Shown here one piece after another: positions 54,022-63,866 of a stretch of DNA of 64,000 nt (position 1 is the first letter of the stretch; every line of letters starts with the position of its first letter). The notes below the pieces were generated by a model. That model made no database searches. It was not told where the DNA came from and saw nothing but the letters and a program-made list of their open reading frames with translations. Made by a program: the position numbers and the translations under genes. This stretch comes from Monodelphis domestica (Eukaryota; Chordata; Mammalia; Didelphimorphia; Didelphidae): NCBI RefSeq assembly GCF_027887165.1, contig NC_077228.1, forward strand, positions 103,628,350 to 103,692,349, given 5' to 3'.

Positions 54022-54623
54022 TATTAACTTGCAAAAACACAGAAGTCAGAAAACCAAGTCTTTGATCAGGAAAGAGCTAGGTCCAGGAATCAGCCCCTAT
54101 CACAGAGTCAAGTGCCTAAAACCAAGCAGAGCTGAGGCTCTGGCACTCTGGCAACAGTATCTCTGAGAGGATCACTGTACTAGATGATCCTCTAAAGGAC
54201 AATGGAATTTGAGGAACTTATATACCATTTGGGGAACCAAGGACAGGGAAGTATGATTGATTGGCATTACCATGGCTACAAGGAAATGAGAGGCCCAACC
54301 TACACTGACCTGATGCAAACAGGCTATGGAAAGAAACTGTAGTCAGAGGCTGGGGTATCAGGGAGTGGGCTACTAACAATAGATACTAAAGGGATGGTTG
54401 GTCTTCTTGGGAATGGATCCCTGATACAATAGAGGAAATTTCTAAGACTAAAATATTACTTAGAATTTGATTTAGATCTACTAGTTCTACCCAACTAAGC
54501 CCATTAAGTACCTTAAGGTCTATTATTCAGTCTGAAATGGCTAAGTCTGGGACTTCCAGTCCAATCAGAGTGAATTCTCAGGGGAAAGGGGCAGAATTGG
54601 GGTCTTCAGATTTTAAGTTGACA
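54022..54623 (-). mobile_element. Old solo LTR, family 3, copy 2 (602 bp)
   Basis: Ends TATTAAC...GTTGACA, flanked by perfect GTCA duplications (54,018-54,021 and 54,624-54,627). Minus-strand TATA box GGTATATAAG. Its own duplication differs from copy 1, so this is a separate insertion. Confidence 0.7.
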
Positions 54624-54639
54624 GTCAGCAGAAGGAACT

Positions 54640-54776
54640 GTGGTACAGTGGGAAGAGCCGTCGTTCTGAAGTCCAAGGAAATGGCTCAAATCTTTCCTGT
54701 GATCTTTTCAATATATGTGAGGTTGGACAAGCTATTTAATCACTCCTGGCCTCAGTTTCCCCATCCATGGTGGGGG
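54640..54776 (+). repeat. MIR
   Basis: 'gtggtacagtgggaagagc' and 'ctggcctcagtttccccatc'. Confidence 0.65.
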
Positions 54777-55081
54777 ATGGAAGAGACACACAGAGAGAGT
54801 TCATACTTCTTTATTAGTATTAATTATATTAGTATTGAATTCTCTCTTAGAAAGTTTTTCAACATAGAGTAGAAAATGTTTCATGCCAAAATGTGCATGA
54901 CAAAATACAAAAATGGTAGGGACTTAACAGAAGTAGAGGACATTAAGAAGATATGGCAAGAATATACAGAACTATTCAAGAAAGATATTAGTATCATTAA
55001 TAATCACAATGGTGTAGTTACTGATATAGAGCCAGTCTTCCTGGAGAATAAACTCAAGTGGGCTTTAAGAAGCTTTGCTCA

Positions 55082-55658
55082 GAAAAATTGGAAAATGAGG
55101 AGATGCCCTTTGGTTGGGGAAGGGCTGAACAAATTGTGGTATATGTTGGTGATGGAATACTATTGTGCTCAAAAGAATAATAAAGTGGGGGAATTCCATG
55201 TGAACTGGAAAGACCTCCAGGAACTGATGCAGAGTGAAAGGAGCAGAACTAGGAGAACATTGTACACAGAGACGGATACACTGTGGTACAATCAAATGTA
55301 ATGGACTTCTCCATTAGTGGCAATACAGTGATCCTGAACAACTTGGAAGGATCTATGGAAAAAAAAACACTATCCATATCCAGAAGAAAAACTTTGGGAG
55401 CAGAAACACCAAAGAAAAACCATTGCTGGATTACATGGGTTGAGGGGGATTTGACTGGAGATGTAGACTCTAAATGATCATCCTCGTGCAAACATCAACA
55501 ACATGGAAATAGATTCTGATCAAGGACACATGCAAAACCCAATGGAATTGTTCATTGGCTATGGGAAGGATGTGGGGAGAGGACTGAGGGATAGAATATG
55601 ATTCTTATAACCAAGGAATAATGTTCTAAATTGACTAAATAAATTTTTCAAAAAGAAG
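55082..55658 (+). mobile_element. L1 3' end nested in RTE, with target duplication
   Basis: 577-bp 5'-truncated L1 (GEGLNKLWYMLVMEYYCAQK region and 3' UTR). Perfect 15-bp duplications AAGAAGCTTTGCTCA at 55,067-55,081 and 55,659-55,673. Confidence 0.96.
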
Positions 55659-55673
55659 AAGAAGCTTTGCTCA

Positions 55674-55848
55674 ACAGACAACTGGGTGGCTCAGTGGATT
55701 GAGAGCTAGACCCAGAAATGGGAGATCCTGGGTTCAACTTTGACTTCAGACACTTCCTAGATGTGTGACCCTGGGCGAATCACTTAATGTCCATTGCCTA
55801 GCCCTTACCACTTTTTTGCCTTAGAACCAATGTATGGTCAGTCTAAGT
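55674..55848 (+). repeat. SINE-A nested in RTE beside the L1
   Basis: 'actgggtggctcagtggatt', 'gggttcaactttgacttcag' and 'cctagcccttaccactttt'; abuts the L1 duplication. Confidence 0.88.
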
Positions 55849-56569
55849 GAACAAAGAATTACCAGAAGAGCAGGCTGGTTTTTGAAGAAGCCGAGGAACT
55901 AGAGACCAAATTGCCCACATTTGCTGGATTGTGGAAAAATCAAGAGAGTTCTAGAAAAAACACTTCTGCTTCATTGACTACACTAAAGTTTTTGTGTGGA
56001 TCACAATAAAATGGGACAAGTCTTCAAAAAAATGAGAGTACAAAATTATCTTACTTATCTCCTGAGAAACTTATATGTAGGTCAAGAACCAAAAGTTAGA
56101 ACCAACCCTGGAACATCTGACTGGTTTAAGATTGGAAAAGGAGTACAGCAAGGCTGTAAATAAACTTATATGCAGAATACATCATCTGTAATGCTAGGCT
56201 GGGTGAATCAAAAGCCAGGATTAAGGTCTCTGAGAGAAATAATATACAAATGATACCACTCTGATGGCAGAAAGTAAAGAAGGATTAAGAAGCCTCTTGA
56301 TAAGGGTGGTAAGTGTTAAAATCTGATTTGAAGATTAACATTAAAAAAAAGCTAAGATAATGGCAACCTGTCCCATAATTCATTTCCTGGCAAACAAAGG
56401 AAGAAGAAATGAGAGCAGGGTCAGATATTATATTGTTGGACTCAGAAAGATCACTGTAGATGGTGACTGTAGCCATGAATTAAAAGATACTTGCTCCTTG
56501 GAAGGAAAGCTATGGCAAATCTGGTCAGTATACTAAAAAGCTGACATTACCTGACCAACAAATCTATAC

Positions 56570-56905
56570 CAATGATGATGAACCTCTGGCACAGGTGCCA
56601 AAGGTGGTATGCAGGCATTCTCTGTGGGCATTTGGCCACCCTGCCCCACCAGAGTTTGTTACCGGAAAGGCAGTGGGACTCAGTCGGAGCTGTCCCTTGC
56701 CCCTTTACACCTTGCCTGATGATAATTTTTTACCTCCTCTGGCCCTCTGTCCAGCATGGGAATGCTTTTTCCATCCCCTGTGTGGGGTAAGGGGTGGACA
56801 CAGCATATGATCTCTTGTCGGGGGCCAGCACAGCACTCAATTTGGGAGGTGGGTGGACTGGGAATGACGCCTGGCATTCTGTCTCTAAAAGGTCTGCCAT
56901 CACTG
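56570..56905. mobile_element. hAT non-autonomous element (336 bp) nested in RTE
   Basis: Terminal inverted repeats: 5' CAATGATGATGAACCT against the complement of the 3' end AGGTCTGCCATCACTG. 8-bp duplications ATCTATAC / GTCTATAC (56,562-56,569; 56,906-56,913). No transposase. Confidence 0.88.
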
Positions 56906-57351
56906 GTCTATACAGTCAAAGCTATAACTTTTCCAGTTGCAATATATGGTTGTGGGAGTTGGATGATAAGGACAATTGAGAACTGTAGAATGGACACTTT
57001 CAAATTGTAGTGCTAGATAAGATTTGTGAGAGACCCTTGGACAGCAAGGAGATCAAATCAATAAGTACTTAAAGAAGTTAATTTAGACTATTCACTGGAT
57101 AATTCTTTGGTCACATAATGAGGAGAAAGAACTCATTGGGAAAAATTATGATGTTGGGAAAGATGGAAGGTAAAAAGAGAAGGAGATGACAGAGGATGAA
57201 ATGGATAGACAGTGTCATGGAAACAATGAGCATGAGTGTGGATAGACATTAGAAATTAGCAGAAGACAGAAGGGCATGAGGTGCTATGATCCAGAGAGTC
57301 ATGAAGAATTAGACAAGACCAAATGACTAAACAACAACAACAACAAAGGGT

Positions 57352-57606
57352 TTTTGAGAGAATAGAAATCCAAGTGTCCATTGCCATGCTTGGCAGGAGC
57401 CAAGTGTGAGAAGTGAAGTAACCTACTGTAGATTTTGAGGTTCAACAATTGCTGATCACAGTTTCCTCCTAGTATTACCTTAAATATTTGGGCTCCTTCT
57501 CTCCCACTCCTTAGGACCTTAGAAACAGCTTTAGGGAATTATGGCCAACTATTTGGCCCTGGACAATAAAGGGCTTTATTCATCCTTCTCTCTGCATGCC
57601 CTCATT
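57352..57606. other. Spacer, nothing seen
   Basis: Unique sequence; no gene. Confidence 0.4.
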
Positions 57607-57607
57607 G

Positions 57608-57790
57608 CTTTAGTAAGATTGGTACACAAAAGTAACCAATTTTGAGTCAGAAGAGATGGGTTCAAATACTGACTTTCTTCCTTACTATCTGTGAGAACTT
57701 AGGCAAGTAAATTTCTGAGAACCTCAGTTTCCTTATCTGTAAAATGAAGAGGGTTAAACTCTAGGTCCCTTCTAGTTATAAATCTGTGTA
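57608..57790 (+). repeat. MIR/THER
   Basis: 'gggttcaaatactgacttt', 'ctcagtttccttatctgtaa', 'ctctaggtcccttctagtta'. Confidence 0.7.
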
Positions 57791-57818
57791 AGGGAATGAG
57801 TGTGGAGGGGGAAATTGT

Positions 57819-57832
57819 CCAGCAGGAGGCAG
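57819..57832 (+). promoter_or_regulatory. CTCF-like motif
   Basis: CCAGCAGGAGGCAG fits the CTCF core well; it lies 28 bp after a MIR/THER and 35 bp before a CA repeat. Confidence 0.4.
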
Positions 57833-57863
57833 CACTACCCTCCCTTCTTTTTTCCCTATTGCA

Positions 57864-57866
<3 letters not shown>

Positions 57867-57911
<45 letters not shown>
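57867..57911 (+). repeat. CA microsatellite (45 bp)
   Basis: Uninterrupted AC repeat, likely length-polymorphic. Confidence 0.97.
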
Positions 57912-58560
57912 ATGCCTCAGCAAACCCACAGAACAGCAGCCACATCAGTCTCAAAGAAAAGAAACAATAAGGCGATTGATGCAAACATTTCATGAAAGAC
58001 AAATTGTTCAGATGATGCACATTCCCCGGCTCCTGCCAAACGCCCAGGGTGTGTGGAATTTCAGGGAAAAGACGGCTGGGTTTGGTCTGTCCAGCTGGGA
58101 CCTTCTGCCTCCCTGACCTGACTCCCTGCCCTGGGCATTCTCCCTAGCCTTGGACTCTAGCAGGCTCCCAGAGAAAGACCACTTGGCCAAAGGCTGAGTG
58201 GGCTTCTTTAGTTTCATAGCTACAAAACCAGCTATCCACCCATCAGGATCTCAGAGGAGTGTCCCACTCTACAGAAAGGGCAGAAAGCTCCTCCTCTGTG
58301 AGCATCCAACCTTCAATGAGCCCACCAGTATGCCACGAATGCCCATTACCACAGCTCTCCACACCACACACCAGGCTAGTGATGTGCTGCAATTGAACAG
58401 CAGTGGTGGATGGAGGGAGGAAAGGGGAAAACTTCTTTCTGTACAAGAGACTCAGGAGACCCGAGTTCTTCTGGCTCTTACCAACAGCTTTGTGACTCAA
58501 GAGAAACCACTTCATTGCTCTAAAAGTCTCATTGAATTGAACGTTGGAAGTAGCCTGGTC
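57912..58560. other. Unique spacer, conserved-looking
   Basis: Repeat-free. The part at 57,960-58,060 is dense in transcription-factor-like words: GCAAACA, ACAAATTGTT (inverted), ACATTCC. Frames up to 122 codons (plus, 58,198-58,566) lack domains. Confidence 0.35.
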
Positions 58561-58970
58561 ATCTAGGCCAACCCTTTGGTTCTATTTTCACTGCCATTTT
58601 TCCAAGGATTCTCCCTCCCCCATCCCCAAAGAACAATTGTGTTATTAATAAAAACAAATCACACAATGGTCCAACACTTTTGGTTGACCATTTTTCTGCC
58701 AAGGGCAGTGAGGCATGAAGTCAGAGTTAGGCACAGGTAAGGGTCAGAATGCTCCTGCTGCTTTCTTTGCATTATTGACAATCCCCTCATTTTACTGACA
58801 AGGACAGTTGGGCCTCAGAGTGGCTAAATGACGTGTACCACCTACCTTCAGCTAGCATCTGAGCCCAAGTCCCCCGATTCCATTGCCCCCACCTCCTCAC
58901 CCCACTATTTGGGCTTCTACATCCATGAGACGAGGGAGTTAGACTCAATTATCCCTAAGATCCCTTCTGG
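58561..58970. repeat. Scraps of THER/MIR around a spacer
   Basis: THER start near 58,545-58,580 ('ggtcatctaggccaaccctt'), minus MIR at 58,775-58,890 ('cctcattttactgacaagga'), plus THER end at 58,915-58,970 ('gatcccttctggctt'). Confidence 0.4.
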
Positions 58971-59548
58971 CTTTTTTGATCCTGTCAATCTTTTCTGCAC
59001 CAGGCTATTCAGCATTACTGTTCCTATTGATCTCCCTGAGATTCCATCACTCCCACTTCCTCTACCTCTGGCCTCAGGAAGCCACAAGGCTCTGCCTCAG
59101 TTCCATAGCAACCCCCCCAAAGACTTGGACCCCAACACAGTGCCAGCAGCTACTAGGCACAGCATCTCTGAGCCCCCGCTTCCCAGAATCTGAACTTCCG
59201 ACCACCTCCAGCAGCTAGGGTGGGGCAGGATCTGAACTCAGAGCAGTTCACAAGGGCCCATTGTCTAGCTGAAGGAGATGACGTGGCTCTAGAGAAGTCT
59301 GTCTCTATGGGGCTGTTTTCCCTCTGGGGATGGATTGAGAGAGAAGGGGAGCCTGTGTTACTATCTACCCAGTAATCAGGGAAGACCAACCCCTGCCTGG
59401 GTCTTACTAAGGAGGGCTTAGGTACCCAGAATGGAAGAAACCAGTGTTTACTTCCTGCAAGTTCATATACTGACAAGTGATGCAAGCCTAATTGGCTCCC
59501 TTCTTCCAGTCTAGAGTAAATGACATTCTGAGGAGTCTCTTTTTCCAT
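58971..59548. other. Unique spacer, no gene seen
   Basis: The 121-codon plus frame (58,828-59,193) and 131-codon minus frame (59,153-59,548) are Pro/Ser-rich, partly over old repeats, and show no family signature. Confidence 0.45.
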
Positions 59549-59604
59549 AGAATCATAGAATGTTAGAGCTAGAAATCATCTCATTTTACAGAGGAAGAAA
59601 AAGT

Positions 59605-60013
59605 GTGGGGTATAGTATTGACTCTGATACTCCAATATGTATTGCATGAAAGCAAATATAACCTAGACCATTTCCCACCTGGGGAGAGGGGGAGAGACGG
59701 GGAGAAACTGAGTCACAAACTGTCAGAAAACAATTGTAAAATATTGTTTCTAAAATAATTGAAAAAAAATTAAAAGAAAGTTTTACATATGATTTATCAC
59801 TTGTTTGAGCATATGTTTGGGGGTTTTGGCTCTATAATATTCACTTATAAAAATGAACAATAAGGAAATATGTTTTGTGTAATAATACATGTATAACCCA
59901 CATCAAATTGCTTGTCAGATCCAGGAGGGGGGAGGGAAACAATATGGATCATAGGATGTTGGAAAACTTATGTGGAAATTTGTTATTAAAATTTAAAAAT
60001 ATTTGAATAAAAG
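59605..60013 (+). mobile_element. LINE 3' tip with a younger L1 3' tip in its tail
   Basis: 59,605-59,770 is an A-tailed LINE 3' UTR ('gaaaacaattgtaaaatat'). Into its tail an L1 3' end (59,785-60,013, 229 bp) was inserted, flanked by TAAAAGAAAGTTTT at 59,771-59,784 and 60,014-60,027. Confidence 0.7.
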
Positions 60014-60027
60014 TAAAAGAAAGTTTT

Positions 60028-60282
60028 TAACTTTTTAACTAACCCTAAAACTTCTAATATACTAGCCAAAGTGGATCCTAGACAAAGAGAACTTGTACTA
60101 CCTCATGCCTTGTCTTAGGTTTTATAAGACATTTTTCTTGTATCCAGGAAAGGTACCTCAAACACTCAATTAAGTAATGGTACCCCTGGGCACTGGTATT
60201 TCTTCTTGGATCTTCTTGGTCTAGTTCTTTGCCAGGGTCTTTTCTCCATTCTCTGCAAACCAATAAAACTTCCACCACCACC
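60028..60282. other. Spacer, nothing seen
   Basis: No repeat or gene recognised. Confidence 0.4.
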
Positions 60283-60456
60283 CCCCAAAAAAACTCTTAG
60301 CATCCATCTTAGAATCAATACTATATATTGGTTCCAAGGCAAAAGAGCAAGAAGGGCTAGGCAATGGGGGTTAAATGACTTGTCCAGGAATACACAGGTA
60401 GGAAATGTCTGAGGCCAAATTTGAACCCAGGACCCAGGTCTATCCACAGAGTTACC
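60283..60456 (-). repeat. SINE-A, minus, head lost
   Basis: Tail and middle clear; the 5' head is cut short after 'gaacccaggacccaggtct'. Confidence 0.85.
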
Positions 60457-60764
60457 TTCAAGACTCCTTGAATCTCTCAGCTCTCCTCCATCAATTCCAG
60501 GAAATCAAAGAGGTTTACCTTGCCTGTTAAGTCTCAGATCTGGCAGACCTTGAACACTTCACTTGTTCCTGTGGCTGTTTGTTGATGAAACCCTCAACCA
60601 AATCTCTTCCTTCTAGACTCAGATTTATAAAAATTTGGAAAAGAGAAATTGGTTCTCTGTTGCAGCAAGATAGCCAGATATTGGACACAGGCGAAAACTT
60701 CCTGATTTGAGGAGAGGGATACTGGAATGAATCATTGGTAGAGGTAGTTGGACGACTCTTATCA
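60457..60764. other. Spacer, nothing seen
   Basis: No gene. Two overlapping minus frames share the same stretch without features. Confidence 0.4.
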
Positions 60765-60975
60765 GGGAAAAATAGAACCTCAGAGTTGGAAGAGACATCA
60801 TCTGGTTCAATCTCCACTCAGGAATTTTATCTATGTCTCTGGCAAGTGGTCACCCAGCCTTGTTACAGTGATGGGAATTTCATTACTGGCTGAGGAAGTT
60901 TATTCCTTTTTTTTTTTAAGCTGTAATTATTGAGAAACTTTTACTTACATTAAACATCAAACTGATTTTTTTTTA
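60765..60975 (-). repeat. CR1/L3-type LINE 3' end, minus
   Basis: 'ctcagagttggaagagacat', 'ggcaagtggtcacccagcct', 'cagtgatgggaatttcatta' and 'cttttacttacattaaacat' follow the reversed CR1 3' end order. Confidence 0.6.
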
Positions 60976-61039
60976 ATTTTCAAAATGTGTTCTAGATAGT
61001 ATCACATTAGATTCTAATGATCAGTCACTGTAGTGAGGA

Positions 61040-61195
61040 ATGAAGACATTAGCATACCCATTTTGCAGATGAAAAAATGGAGACTGGAAAATGAAATGAC
61101 TTCCTCAAGAACTTGCAGGTAGACAGTGGGAAGAGTTGGGATTAAACCCAGGTTTTCTGCCTCCCACCAAGTGCAGTACTCTTGCTAGTGTATTG
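61040..61195 (-). repeat. MIR, minus
   Basis: 'cccattttgcagatgaaaaa', 'cttgcaggtagacagtggg' and 'gggattaaacccaggttttc'. Confidence 0.65.
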
Positions 61196-61424
61196 GGGGC
61201 TGGGCTGGGGGGTCGGGGGTACAATATTGAACTGTTCAGTGAATTTTACATGGAAGGCTGGAAGAAGATGCTTCAGTGCTTGAAGTGGGGAACCACTGGT
61301 TTTTGAAGGCTCTACCAGGCCCAATGTAATCTCTGACAGGCTCTATCATGCTGATTTTCTCCATAGTTAATGATGCTTTTCCTCCCTAAACAGACTTAAT
61401 CTATTGCCAAGACCAGAATCCAAG

Positions 61425-61745
61425 CCTGGAATGCCTTCCCTCCTGACCTCCACCTCTTAGAAACCCTCATTTCCTCAAAGACTCACTTCAAACACCCCCT
61501 TCGACTTAAGGTTTGTCCTAAACCTGAGAGATTCTAGTTCTTCCTTCCTTCCCACAAAAACATTCTTTTGTTTATACATATAGTGTTTCTTTCAAATATT
61601 TTTCCTATGTACCTATACACGTACATGTCTTTTCCAATAGAATGTAAGTTTCTTGAAGCCAGAGACTGTTTCACTTTTGTCTTTTGTCCCCAGAACCTAG
61701 CACAGTGTTGGGCACATAGCAGTCACTGAATAAATGTTTACTGAT
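61425..61745 (+). repeat. L2 LINE 3' region
   Basis: 'gcctggaatgccttccctcc', 'agaatgtaagtttcttgaag', 'cctagcacagtgttgggcac' and the 'gaataaatgtttactga' end; one of the clearest L2 copies here. Confidence 0.8.
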
Positions 61746-62415
61746 ATTTGCTACAAGGGTTTGGTTTGGTTTTTCAGTGGATAGGAAGGAGTGGAGGTAG
61801 AAGGGCACTAGGGATAGGGAAGAATTAAAAAGAGAAGAAGCAAGGAAGGAAGGAAAAAGCCAACAAGGAAGGAAGGAAGGAAGGAGAAAAGGAAAAAAAG
61901 GATCATTGAGACATTTTTTTAAATGAAGACCAGAAAAAAACATAGACAAGTAAGACATCTTTGAAAGCTATAGGTTAAATTTGTTATATACTGAAGAAAA
62001 AAAAAAGCAAGCTTTACATCAAAGAAATATAGTTTTCATGTACAATCTTCTTTCTCATCTACTAAGTACATGCAAGTACCCATTTTATTTGCCATTTATT
62101 AAATTCAAAATAAAAATAAAGCAATTTTTAAATGCTTGCTGATTGATTGATGAACTATTTTGAATGATAATTGCTGGAGAAAAGGGCCTGGCATAGTCCT
62201 AGGTGAAACTATGTAGTAGGAAAAATTCATCTTGGGGCACCACAAACACATGCTATCTATCTATCCCCTGTGTTATGCCCTAGTTCTGCCTCCTTGATTG
62301 GACCCCTTATGCTATTTCCCATTCCTCCATCTGCTAGGTCTGGCCTAGGCTATCACCCTCACTGGATATTATCCCCACCAAAATCATCTGATCTCTGCCT
62401 GAGTGAAGGCATCTA
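61746..62415. other. Spacer with GGAA-rich run
   Basis: Purine-rich at 61,780-61,900 with a short GGAA array (61,866-61,884); L2-like scrap 'aaatgcttgctgattgattg' at 62,130. No gene. Confidence 0.5.
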
Positions 62416-62419
62416 AGCA

Positions 62420-62555
62420 AAGACTGGTCACGTGACTAGCCATGTGACTTGGGTCAAGTGCCTCACCTTTCTGAGCCTCAACTCCTTTGGGTGTAAAACG
62501 TGAAGCATAGTCACTGCTTGGCCTACCTTATAGGATTGCTGTGAGGGTCCCATCA
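62420..62555 (+). repeat. MIR
   Basis: 'catgtgacttgggtcaagtg', 'ctgagcctcaactcctttgg' and 'ggattgctgtgagggtcc'. Confidence 0.65.
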
Positions 62556-62918
62556 GAGGATGCAGACTCTCTATGGTGAGCTTCCAAAGTACTTCATGAA
62601 AGTACAGTTCTTCCAGTCCTTCCTTCACTGTCCTCTGATCCCTCAGCATGCCATCGTATGGATTCTGGGTTCTCTAGGCTTTGACAAGGGGAGTACACAA
62701 GTTTTGGCAAGCCCAATCAAGTTGAAAAAAGTGTCCATTATTATCCTGGTAATGGATGAACTGGCTTCATCATAGTTCATTCTCAAAAGGTCCATTCCCA
62801 GTCATGGGATGAATTTTTTTTTCAACAGAAGCCAACACCAGAAGACTTGTCCATTAAGATGTGGAGGGGGTGGTAGTCTTCATGGGTGAAGGGAGAACCC
62901 TCACAGTTCAATTGACTT
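62556..62918. other. Spacer, nothing seen
   Basis: No repeat or gene recognised. Confidence 0.4.
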
Positions 62919-62919
62919 C

Positions 62920-63228
62920 AACAAATGGGTTAAGCACCCACCAAGCCAGACCAGCGCTGGGAACACAGTTGAAAAAAAAAATCTGGGGGACAGCTGGGTG
63001 GTTCAGTGGATTGAGAGCCAGGCCCAGTTCAAATGTGACCTTCAACACTTCCTAGCTGTGTGACCCTGAGCAAGTCACTTAATCCCCATAGTCTAGCCTT
63101 TACTGTTCTTCTGCCTTTGAGCCAATATATAGTATTAATTCTAAGATGGAAAGTAAGGGGGGGAGAGGGTAAGAAAAAAAGAGTTCCTGCCCTAAAGGAG
63201 TTTATAATCTACTAAAGTCACAATAATA
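62920..63228 (+). repeat. Ancient dispersed repeat split by SINE-A
   Basis: 'ggttaagcacccaccaagcc' (62,928) and 'gagttcctgccctaaaggag' (63,181) are the two halves of its 5' module. Confidence 0.6.
62984..63168 (+). repeat. SINE-A inside the ancient repeat
   Basis: Head intact, with a small loss before the B-box; tail 'gagccaatatatagtatta'. Confidence 0.9.
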
Positions 63229-63239
63229 TCACTAACTTC

Positions 63240-63465
63240 TATAATGCTTTAAGATAGATGAGTGGCTTTCCTCCACAACAACTTGGTAATGCAAGTGTTA
63301 TTGCTTCCATTTTACAAGAGAACTGAAGTCCCGAGAGGTAAAGTTTCCTCTTGGTAACTTTGATAAAACGACCAGGTTTACACAATTAACAATTATCAAA
63401 GCAAAGAATCAAAACCAGGTCCTTGACTTTAGGCTTATTGTCCTTTGTGTAACACAGGTGCAATC
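63240..63465 (-). repeat. MIR, minus
   Basis: 'ttgcttccattttacaagag' and 'aatcaaaaccaggtccttga'. Confidence 0.55.
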
Positions 63466-63528
63466 ATTCTTCCTTAGAGGAGGAAAACACTCCAACTGTT
63501 AATACACTAAAGGGTAAAGGAAAGAGCC

Positions 63529-63531
<3 letters not shown>

Positions 63532-63625
<94 letters not shown>

Positions 63626-63651
63626 TTTGTTTTTTAAGAAAAAAAATGTAC

Positions 63652-63699
<48 letters not shown>
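63532..63699 (+). repeat. TA microsatellite with GA core
   Basis: TA array 63,532-63,606, GA array 63,606-63,625, a T/A-rich joint, and a second TA array 63,650-63,699. It adjoins the tail of the next SINE-A and probably grew from it. Confidence 0.95.
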
Positions 63700-63701
<2 letters not shown>

Positions 63702-63866
63702 CCCTTGCCTTCCATCTTAGAATCAATACTGTGTATTGGTTCCAAGGTAGAAGAGTGACTTGCCCAGGGTCACACAGCTAGGGAGGATCTGAAGTCACAT
63801 TTGAATCCAGGACCTCCCATCTCTATCCCTAAATCTCAATCCACTAAACCACCTAGCTGCCCCCAG
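63700..63866 (-). repeat. SINE-A, minus, middle shortened
   Basis: 'cttgccttccatcttagaat' to CCACCTAGCTGCCCCC. The stretch between the tail and 'gtgacttgcccagggtcac' is shorter than usual. Confidence 0.9.

Larger units (their letters stand above)
54850..57351 (+). mobile_element. RTE/BovB-type LINE, 5'-truncated, with three insertions
   Basis: Starts with FHAKM..MTKYKNGRDLTE and IWQEYTELFKKD (54,876-54,990), as in BovB-type ORFs upstream of the RT. After two insertions it resumes at about 55,850 (ELPEEQAGF), with KVRTNPGTSDWFKIGKGVQQGC at 56,093-56,158, an RT 'AEYI..NA' region, and 'FPVAIYGCGSWMIRT' at about 56,928-56,973 (C-terminal endgame of the RTE protein). It ends at the (ACA)n tail 57,330-57,351. 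Many frame breaks; inactive. It is the likely relative of the enzyme that moved SINE-B, whose tail it shares. Confidence 0.9.

Noticed and set aside
51945-54623. Reading the two similar LTRs as one intact provirus
   Set aside because: Each has its own 4-bp flanks, and the sequence between them consists of ancient repeat, MIR and L2 pieces.
57699-58116. Frames with Cys-Val or His-Thr runs
   Set aside because: Translation of the CA repeat.
63464-63745. 93-codon minus Ile/Tyr frame
   Set aside because: Translation of the TA array.
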